Source of the DNA: Nocardia concava NBRC 100430
Lineage (GTDB): Bacteria > Actinomycetota > Actinomycetes > Mycobacteriales > Mycobacteriaceae
Assembly: GCF_000308815.1 (NCBI RefSeq)
Contig: NZ_BAFX01000121.1
Location: 1 to 45,961, forward strand
Direction of reading: 5' to 3'
DNA length: 45,961 nt
In this document: positions 40,860-45,961 of the stretch, piece by piece
Layout: every line of letters begins with the position of its first letter
How positions within the stretch are numbered: position 1 is the stretch's first letter
The notes under the pieces: generated by a model
The model's input: the letters and a program-made list of their open reading frames with translations, nothing else
Database searches by the model: none
What the model was told of the DNA's origin: nothing
Translations under genes and position numbers: made by a program

Positions 40860-41591
40860 CTATCTGGTCGATCCGGCGGTGGACGTAGGGATTCCCTTCT
40901 GCGCGTGTTCTTTTCGGCGAGACCAGTAGCCGACGGCCGCGAAGGCGGTGTAGGCGAAGACCGAGAGGATGGTGGGGAGGCTGGCGGGGATCAGGCCGTG
41001 GAGGTAGCCCTGGTGGACGCTGCAGGCGCATTCCGGGTCGAATTGGGCCCAGAGGCGGTGGGCCGCGGCGAGGAGGCCGATGAGGCCGCTCGCGAAGAGC
41101 AGAGACAGGGCCGCGCGGTCGAAGGCGGAGAGGGTGCGCAAACGGAGTGCGGGGATGGTGACAGCGAAGACCGCGGTGTTGGTGGCCATCGCGATCGCGG
41201 CCACGGTGATCGCGAGCAGTGAACCCCAGCCCTGCCAGGCGTGGATGCCGCGCACCGTCCCGTAGGCGATGCCGACCACCGCGCCGATGCCGAGGCAGAT
41301 ATGCGCGGCGCGGGTCAGCTTGTGCTGCCCCATCGCTCGGGTGAGGTGGGTGGTGATGCCGATGGAGGCGGTGACGATGAGCGCGTACCGGATCAGATCG
41401 GCTTCGGCGGGCGGAACCCGCAGCGGCGCGGGATATTCGTCGCCGATCCAGCTGACGCAGTACATCGCCAGCGCGGCGATGGCGACCGTGAGCGCGCGGG
41501 TGCGCCCGTCGCGCCACTGGGTGAGGCGCAGCACCGCCACCACCGCGGCAGCCGTTGCGGCACAGGCGAACAGGACGTCTTGCGTGTTCAT
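40860..41591 (-). CDS. Multi-spanning membrane protein of unknown function
   Basis: The 243-residue product has about six to seven membrane spans (for example ALTVAIAALAMYCVSWIG, ICLGIGAVVGIAYGTV, ALSLLFASGLIGLLAAAH and TILSVFAYTAFAAVGYW). No family name can be given with confidence, though it recalls the membrane partners of small HTH regulators in actinomycetes. Its ATG overlaps the stop of the upstream HTH gene by four bases, so the two are translated together. The tail is Lys/Arg-rich. Confidence 0.8.
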   Translation of the reverse strand: MNTQDVLFACAATAAAVVAVLRLTQWRDGRTRALTVAIAALAMYCVSWIGDEYPAPLRVPPAEADLIRYALIVTASIGITTHLTRAMGQHKLTRAAHICLGIGAVVGIAYGTVRGIHAWQGWGSLLAITVAAIAMATNTAVFAVTIPALRLRTLSAFDRAALSLLFASGLIGLLAAAHRLWAQFDPECACSVHQGYLHGLIPASLPTILSVFAYTAFAAVGYWSRRKEHAQKGIPTSTAGSTR

Positions 41592-41968
41592 CCGATCAGG
41601 TTCCTTACGACTTGTTCCGTGCGGGTCGGTCGTGGTTCCGGTTCGGTGCCGGTCAGCAGTCTCCTGGTGACTTCGTCGGCCAGCTGACTGTTGCTCGCGG
41701 TGCTGAGAATCTCGGGAATCGAGGAGCGGGCGGTGACGATCGGCAGGTGCACCTGCTCGGGCCGGATGAGCCCGGCCTGCAGCAGCCCTTCGACCGGACT
41801 CACCCCGTAGGCGTCACAGAATTCCAGGATAGTTCCCGCCACGGGACTGTCGGTCTTGGTGAGGTGGCGGCGGACCCGATTGTGATCGGTGCCCATCCGC
41901 TGCGCGATGGCACGGTCGCCGGCACCGCCCGTCACGGTATCTATCCATTTGCCAAAATCGCTCTCCAC
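41588..41968 (-). CDS. XRE-like helix-turn-helix protein
   Basis: From GTG 41968 the product has 126 residues with an HTH-like core (DRAIAQRMGTDHNRVRRHL) and the segment VAGTILEFCDAYGVSPVEGL, as in small XRE regulators of actinomycetes. GTG 41968 is favoured because CATACT lies six bases upstream. ATG 42010, with TACGAT further upstream, would add 14 residues. The gene is coupled to the membrane protein by a four-base overlap. A TTTGAACCA inverted repeat upstream could be its binding site. Confidence 0.8.
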   Translation of the reverse strand: MESDFGKWIDTVTGGAGDRAIAQRMGTDHNRVRRHLTKTDSPVAGTILEFCDAYGVSPVEGLLQAGLIRPEQVHLPIVTARSSIPEILSTASNSQLADEVTRRLLTGTEPEPRPTRTEQVVRNLIG

Positions 41969-42055
41969 GTCTCCAGTATGGGACAGATCTGAGACAGTCA
42001 CAACCGGCATTCTAGCTGGCAAGATCGTATTTCCTGTGATCAGGCTCTCATCAAT

Positions 42056-42086
42056 TTTGAACCATCGGGTTTGACAGTGGTTCAAA
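42056..42086. promoter_or_regulatory. Inverted repeat between the HTH gene and the Gly-rich gene
   Basis: TTTGAACCA (42056-42064) and TGGTTCAAA (42078-42086) are exact reverse complements with a 13-base gap that contains TTGACA (42071-42076), a possible -35 element on the plus strand. A binding site for the adjacent HTH protein is likely. Confidence 0.55.
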
Positions 42087-42141
42087 TCTGATTCACGCTG
42101 GATCCAGTCAGCAATCAATCAGCTATCCGAGGAATCGATTC

Positions 42142-42585
42142 ATGAACAAGCGCGTGAAGATCATTGCCGCCTCGATCGCGGCCGTCGGCGCGGTCGGCGC
42201 GGGTGTGGCCGCGGGCAGTCATTTCGCCCACCGGGACGTTGCCGACTCCACCCCGACCACGACCGTGCTCACCGAAACTCCCGCGACTCCGGCCATCAAG
42301 GGGAACACCCCGGCTCCGACCTCCCGGTCCCAGCCCGGCAAGCCCGCCCCCGTCACCCAACAGCCCCAGATCCAGCCGACCCGTCCGCCCGAGACCTCAC
42401 AGCCGGGCCGCCCGAGCGTCGATCCGGGGAATCCGACCGTGGAGATCCCGGGCGGCGGCATGACCGGCGGACAACCGGACAGCACCGGCGGCGGCATGGG
42501 CGGGGGCCAGCCGGACAGCAACGGCGGCGGCATGGGCGGCGGCCAGCCCGACTCCACCGGCGGCGGCATGGAGGGCGGGCAGTAG
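42142..42585 (+). CDS. Pro/Thr- and Gly-rich exported protein with tandem repeats
   Basis: The 147-residue product has an N-terminal signal anchor (IIAASIAAVGAVGAGVAAG), a Pro/Thr/Gln-rich linker (about 35-105) and a C-terminal repeat of GGGMxGGQPDSxG, present about 3.5 times. It is probably surface-exposed and disordered. There is no recognised domain. GAGGA lies about nine bases before ATG. It diverges from the HTH-membrane protein pair and may be controlled with it through the inverted repeat at 42056-42086. Confidence 0.75.
   Translation: MNKRVKIIAASIAAVGAVGAGVAAGSHFAHRDVADSTPTTTVLTETPATPAIKGNTPAPTSRSQPGKPAPVTQQPQIQPTRPPETSQPGRPSVDPGNPTVEIPGGGMTGGQPDSTGGGMGGGQPDSNGGGMGGGQPDSTGGGMEGGQ
42451..42582 (+). 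repeat. 36-bp tandem repeat inside the Gly-rich gene
   Basis: Three full 36-bp units start at 42451, 42487 and 42523, with a partial fourth from 42559. Each begins GGCGGCGGCATG. The unit is a multiple of three, so changes in copy number keep the reading frame. Confidence 0.85.
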
Positions 42586-42780
42586 TCCGCGAAAGCCCTG
42601 CCGGCCTGCGAAAGCTCTGCGGCCATCGGCTTTTCGCCGCCGCCGTGATCGGCTTCCCCGAAAGTCACGGCGGCCGACCGATTCCGTTTCCTAACCATTC
42701 GTTGGCCATTCCCGAACTTTCATTTCCCTACCGTTGGCTGCCGAGTGCTCCCGCCGCCGCAAACCGAGAGGCGTTGTCGA

Positions 42781-43476
42781 ATGTCGAATGACGTGGTGCT
42801 CGTCGTGGACGACGACGCCCGGGTATTGACCTCGGTGGCACGCGGATTGCGATTGTCGGGATTCACGGTCACCACCGCCGGGGACGGGGCGGCGGCCTTG
42901 CAGGCGATCGCCTCCTGTCCGCCCGCGGCGATGGTGCTCGACCTGAATATGCCCGGCCTGGACGGGGTTCAGGTGGTGACCGCGCTGCGGTCGCTGGGCA
43001 ATGACGTGCCCATCTGTGTCCTCAGCGCCCGGTCGGAGGTCGGCGACCGGATCGACGCGCTCACCGCGGGCGCGGACGACTATCTGACGAAGCCGTTCCA
43101 TCTCGGTGAGCTGGTGGCCCGGCTGCAAGCCCTGTTGCGGCGCAGCGGTGTGACCGCGGTGGCCGACCCCTGCGCCGAGGTCGTCGTCGGCGGGCTCACC
43201 GTGCAGGCCGGGGCGCGGCGCGCGTTCGCCAATGGCACGCTGCTGGAGTTGACCAAGCGTGAGTTCGATCTGCTGGCGGCATTGGCGGCGGCGCCCGGTC
43301 AGGTGTTCCGACGCACCGAATTACTGTGCGACGTCTGGGGATACACCTTCGAGACGCAGACCAAGGTGGTCGACGTATTCGTGTCCTATTTGCGCGCCAA
43401 GATCGAGGCGACCGGCTGTCCGCGCGTGCTGCACACCGTGCGCGGAGTCGGATACGTGTTGAGGACCGAGCCGTGA
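42781..43476 (+). CDS. prrA: OmpR/PhoB-type response regulator, PrrA-like
   Basis: The 231-residue product has a receiver domain (LVVDDDARVL, phospho-acceptor Asp54 in MVLDLNMPGLDG, Lys104 in YLTKPF) and a C-terminal winged-helix DNA-binding domain (LTKREFDLLAALA, WGYTFETQTKVVDVFVSYLR, LHTVRGVGYVLR). The sequence is strikingly close in pattern to mycobacterial PrrA (ERGLRLSGF, VVTALR...NDVPICVLSAR). ATG 42781 follows GAGAGG. The stop overlaps the GTG of the kinase gene, so the pair is co-translated. A TACCGT at 42729-42734 could be the -10. Confidence 0.93.
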   Translation: MSNDVVLVVDDDARVLTSVARGLRLSGFTVTTAGDGAAALQAIASCPPAAMVLDLNMPGLDGVQVVTALRSLGNDVPICVLSARSEVGDRIDALTAGADDYLTKPFHLGELVARLQALLRRSGVTAVADPCAEVVVGGLTVQAGARRAFANGTLLELTKREFDLLAALAAAPGQVFRRTELLCDVWGYTFETQTKVVDVFVSYLRAKIEATGCPRVLHTVRGVGYVLRTEP

Positions 43477-44771
43477 GACGGCCGATCTCGTTGCAGACCC
43501 GGGTCGCGATCGCATGCGCGTCGGTCGCGGCGCTGGTGATCGGCGCTATGGCCGCGGTATTCCTGGTGGTGGCCAAGGCCGACACCAGCCGTCAGCTCGA
43601 CCGGATCGTGGGATCCCTGCAGGTCACCTCGGATGACGCGGAGACGGCGATGCCCGCCGGGCCCGCGCGCGTGGTCGTGGTCGAGGACGGTTCCGGCTAC
43701 GTGTGGGAGCTTCCGGCCTCGGGCAAGGAGGTGGCGGTCACCACCTCGGTGCCGAAATCGCTGGTGGAGCAGGTTATTTCACAGAAGACCCATCGCATTC
43801 TCGGGGTGGCCGTCGTCGCCATCGTGCTGGCCAGCTGGCTGGGCTGGTTCGTCGCCCGCCGCGCCGTGCTGCCGCTGCGGCAATTGACGGCAGCCACCCG
43901 CGATGTGGGATCCGCTCTGCGCCTGGATATTTCAGCTCAGGGCGGCACGATCGAGACCGCCGAGCTGACCGCCGCCATGAACGAGATGCTGGACCACATC
44001 GCGGAGGAACGTCGCAATACCGCCGACACGCTCGCCGCCGCACGCGATTTCGCCGCCACCTCCGCGCACGAACTGCGCACGCCGCTGACCTCCATGCGGA
44101 CCGATCTCGAGGTGTTGTGCACGGTGCCGCTGTCGGATCGGGATCGGACCGAGATCCTCACCGAGGTGCTCAATGCCCAGCGCACGGTGGAATCGACCCT
44201 GTTCGCGCTGGAGCGGCTGGCTCAGGGCGAGATGATCACCGAATCCGATTGGGAGGAAGTGGATCTCGACGAGCTCATCGATCAGGTCGCCGAGTCCGCA
44301 TACCGGTCGCACCCGGGTACGACCGTCGTCTCACTGCTCACCGAGCCGCTGCACACGCGCGGTCTGGCGGCCGGACTCCGCCTGATCCTCGACAACGCCA
44401 TCACCAACTCGGTTCGCCACGGTGGAGCGACACGGATCGAAATCGGGGCTCGCGCCGAAGGAGACGATCTGATCGTGCTGTCGGTGGACGACAACGGCAG
44501 CGGCGTCGCACCCGGCGATCGGGAGCGCGTCTTCCACCGTTTCGTCCGCGGCACCACCGAAACACCCGGCAGCGGTTTGGGTTTGGCTCTGGTCGCGCAA
44601 CAAGCCCGACTGCACAACGGCAATGTTCGACTCGCCGACAGCCCACTGGGCGGCGCTCGCCTCGAGGTCACCATCGCCGCGCGGGCCGCAGCTCAGCGGC
44701 CGACGGCAGCCGCCCACAGGGCATTCAATCCGCCGTCCCAAATGGCGTCCAGCCCGTGGACGACGGCGTAG
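43473..44771 (+). CDS. prrB: Sensor histidine kinase, PrrB-like
   Basis: The 432-residue product has two membrane spans (about 11-34 and 109-127) around a small extracytoplasmic domain, a HAMP region, the H-box FAATSAHELRTPLTS with phospho-acceptor His199, and the ATP-binding segments LILDNAITNSVRHGG, VDDNGSGVAPGDRERVFHRF and SGLGLALVAQQ. It should phosphorylate the upstream response regulator. Its GTG start overlaps the regulator's TGA. The last 79 bases overlap the convergent 47-residue gene, and the final 25 or so residues look non-conserved. Confidence 0.92.
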   Translation: MRRPISLQTRVAIACASVAALVIGAMAAVFLVVAKADTSRQLDRIVGSLQVTSDDAETAMPAGPARVVVVEDGSGYVWELPASGKEVAVTTSVPKSLVEQVISQKTHRILGVAVVAIVLASWLGWFVARRAVLPLRQLTAATRDVGSALRLDISAQGGTIETAELTAAMNEMLDHIAEERRNTADTLAAARDFAATSAHELRTPLTSMRTDLEVLCTVPLSDRDRTEILTEVLNAQRTVESTLFALERLAQGEMITESDWEEVDLDELIDQVAESAYRSHPGTTVVSLLTEPLHTRGLAAGLRLILDNAITNSVRHGGATRIEIGARAEGDDLIVLSVDDNGSGVAPGDRERVFHRFVRGTTETPGSGLGLALVAQQARLHNGNVRLADSPLGGARLEVTIAARAAAQRPTAAAHRAFNPPSQMASSPWTTA

Positions 44772-44836
44772 AAGGCCGGGGTGTAGGCGAAGGCGTTCAG
44801 TACGGAATTCATTCCCTCACAGAAGGCTTGGGTCAT
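44693..44836 (-). CDS. Small hydrophobic hypothetical protein (47 residues)
   Basis: On the minus strand ATG 44836 opens a 47-codon frame with GAAGGAG about ten bases upstream. The product begins MTQAFCEGMNSVLNAFAYTP and ends GGLNALWAAAVGR; it is hydrophobic and aromatic, possibly an amphipathic or membrane-associated helix pair. It starts 20 bases after the stop of the secreted protein gene, on the same strand, so the two are probably co-transcribed. Its 3' end overlaps the histidine kinase gene. No known family is recognised. Confidence 0.6.
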   Translation of the reverse strand: MTQAFCEGMNSVLNAFAYTPAFYAVVHGLDAIWDGGLNALWAAAVGR

Positions 44837-44855
44837 CGCGTCGATGCTCCTTCGC

Positions 44856-45944
44856 TCAGTTCCAGTACGTGGGTGGTTGATTGGGGAAGCCGTACAGCGG
44901 AAGGCCGGTGTTGAAGCCGGTGCCGACGTCGCGGGCGTGCTGGATGGTCGCGCGGGAGCCGGGAACGCTGCTGTGGCCCTGCGACATCGTGGTGGTGGAG
45001 AGCTGGATATTGAGCGGGAACAGGTGCGGCTGGTCCACGTAGAAGGCGATCGAGAGGTCGTCACAGGACGCCGAGACCGTGCGCGGGAAGTCGAACGGGC
45101 CGATCTGCTCGGCGGGGGACGATATCGAATCCCAGTCCGCCTGTTCATAACTCTTCGGTTCGCACATGGTCAGCTTCCCGTCGGCCGCGGTGTGCGCGAG
45201 CACTCCGCGCGTCTTCCCGTCCGCCTCGGGGAACACGAACAGCTGATCGGCAGAACCGTCCGGATTCCCGGACTGGGCATAGTCGTAGCCCACGTGCCCC
45301 GGGCCGAGCAGGAAGCCGCCCGCCATCCGCTCCTGTTCTCCCACCCAGTGATTCACCTCGGTGAATTCCGAATGCCCCGGGAATTTGACCCGGCCGTTGA
45401 TATCGGCGGTCGCGATGGAGGAGGCCCAGAACACCTTGGTGCCATCCCAATCCACGGGGTCCATGGCCGCGCCCGGGTGGGTGTTGGTGTACCAGAGGTC
45501 GGCGACGGTATCCATATTGTCGTAGGTCAGGTGCCAGGCTTGCTTATCGTCGTCCCACGCGAAATGCAGGATCGCGCTGTCGATGGTCGGGGCGGTGGTG
45601 ACGTGCACCGGGCTGGCCGGATACTCCACCAGATTGCGGTAATTGCCCTGCGGGTCATTGAGATTGAGATTGTTCATGTAGCCCCACTTGACCCCGGCCA
45701 TGCCGTGATTCAGGTAGGTGAACTGGAAAAGTCCCAGACCGTGCGGGTCCTGTGCGTGGAACCAGCCGAAATCCAGGATGTAATCCCCCGCCGTCATATC
45801 CTGCGCCGTCGCGGGCCGCAGCGGGGTCGGCACATCCTCGATGGCCTGCGCCGATCCGGCCGACCACACGCCGGACGCGATCGAGCACACCGCCACCGCG
45901 AGGACTCCAGCCAGCCGTTTGGCGTCACGCATGGGGCTGATCAC
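44856..45944 (-). CDS. Secreted protein of unknown function
   Basis: From GTG 45944 the product has 362 residues, with a signal peptide (LAGVLAVAVCSIASGVWSAG, cleaved near AQA). The mature part is rich in Trp, Tyr, Asp and Gly (DFGWFHAQDPHGLGLFQF, HFAWDDDKQAWHLTY, FPGHSEFTEVNHWVGEQ) and looks like a beta-rich extracellular domain, perhaps related in layout to lipocalin or carotenoid-hydratase-like folds, but no family is claimed. GGAGGTGA lies eight bases before GTG 45944, preferred to the ATG at 45959 near the window edge. A small gene follows 20 bases downstream. Confidence 0.8.
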   Translation of the reverse strand: MISPMRDAKRLAGVLAVAVCSIASGVWSAGSAQAIEDVPTPLRPATAQDMTAGDYILDFGWFHAQDPHGLGLFQFTYLNHGMAGVKWGYMNNLNLNDPQGNYRNLVEYPASPVHVTTAPTIDSAILHFAWDDDKQAWHLTYDNMDTVADLWYTNTHPGAAMDPVDWDGTKVFWASSIATADINGRVKFPGHSEFTEVNHWVGEQERMAGGFLLGPGHVGYDYAQSGNPDGSADQLFVFPEADGKTRGVLAHTAADGKLTMCEPKSYEQADWDSISSPAEQIGPFDFPRTVSASCDDLSIAFYVDQPHLFPLNIQLSTTTMSQGHSSVPGSRATIQHARDVGTGFNTGLPLYGFPNQPPTYWN

Positions 45945-45961
45945 CGTTCTCACCTCCATCC

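Noticed and set aside
40741..41517. N-terminal extension of the FkbM methyltransferase
   Set aside because: It overlaps the membrane protein gene in another frame on the same strand and is Arg/Pro-rich; GTG 40740 has its own binding site.

Overview
The window is high-GC actinobacterial DNA, most likely from Nocardia or a close mycolic-acid relative. The clues are a block of genes that, from memory, sit near each other in Mycobacterium tuberculosis (ispH, lipid-droplet protein, fumC, glpX, DUF4245, xseB/xseA, desA2-like desaturase, phoH2, glyA, coaA, Z-prenyl diphosphate synthase, hemolysin III, DUF255), an LGFP-repeat lipoprotein and a PrrA/PrrB-type two-component system. No tRNA, rRNA, insertion sequence, CRISPR array or phage gene was seen. 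About fifty genes are supported.

Left part (1-9950): the end of an unknown gene, ispH, a lipid-droplet-associated protein, a TetR / limonene-epoxide-hydrolase-like / FAD-monooxygenase cassette, a 28-residue membrane peptide, then fumC, glpX, a DUF4245 membrane protein and both subunits of exonuclease VII. Middle part (9950-23800): an ArsR-SRPBCC fusion facing an SRPBCC protein, a DesA2-like desaturase, an LGFP lipoprotein, phoH2 with a probable leader peptide, a DUF488 gene and a 90-residue gene sharing overlapping divergent promoters, pirin, a quinone-reductase-like enzyme, glyA behind a ZTP riboswitch, a DUF885 protein, coaA, an unknown conserved protein, the prenyl diphosphate synthase and a TrhA-type membrane protein.

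Right part (23800-45961) is more accessory: a membrane adenylate cyclase, DUF255, DUF2993, a MarR regulator facing a GDSL hydrolase, a CGNR-like regulator facing an SDR, an MFS exporter behind tandem operators, an oxidoreductase plus SigJ/ECF41-like sigma factor, a serine-hydrolase lipoprotein, an XRE-DUF397 pair, a FkbM methyltransferase with a HAD phosphatase, an HTH plus membrane-protein pair, a Gly-rich repeat protein, the PrrA/PrrB-like pair, and a secreted protein followed by a 47-codon gene.

The most interesting signals are regulatory. About seventeen genes have a TAnnnT-like -10 element exactly 6 or 7 bases before the start codon, so leaderless transcripts look common. Clear inverted-repeat operators lie in many divergent gaps, and long perfect hairpins separate most convergent genes. 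The phoH2 gene is preceded by a 21-codon reading frame with a good ribosome binding site and two hairpins. No complete undescribed multi-gene defence or biosynthetic system is evident; the best new leads are the phoH2 leader, the small membrane peptides, the divergent promoter at 15052-15075 and the uncharacterised operators.
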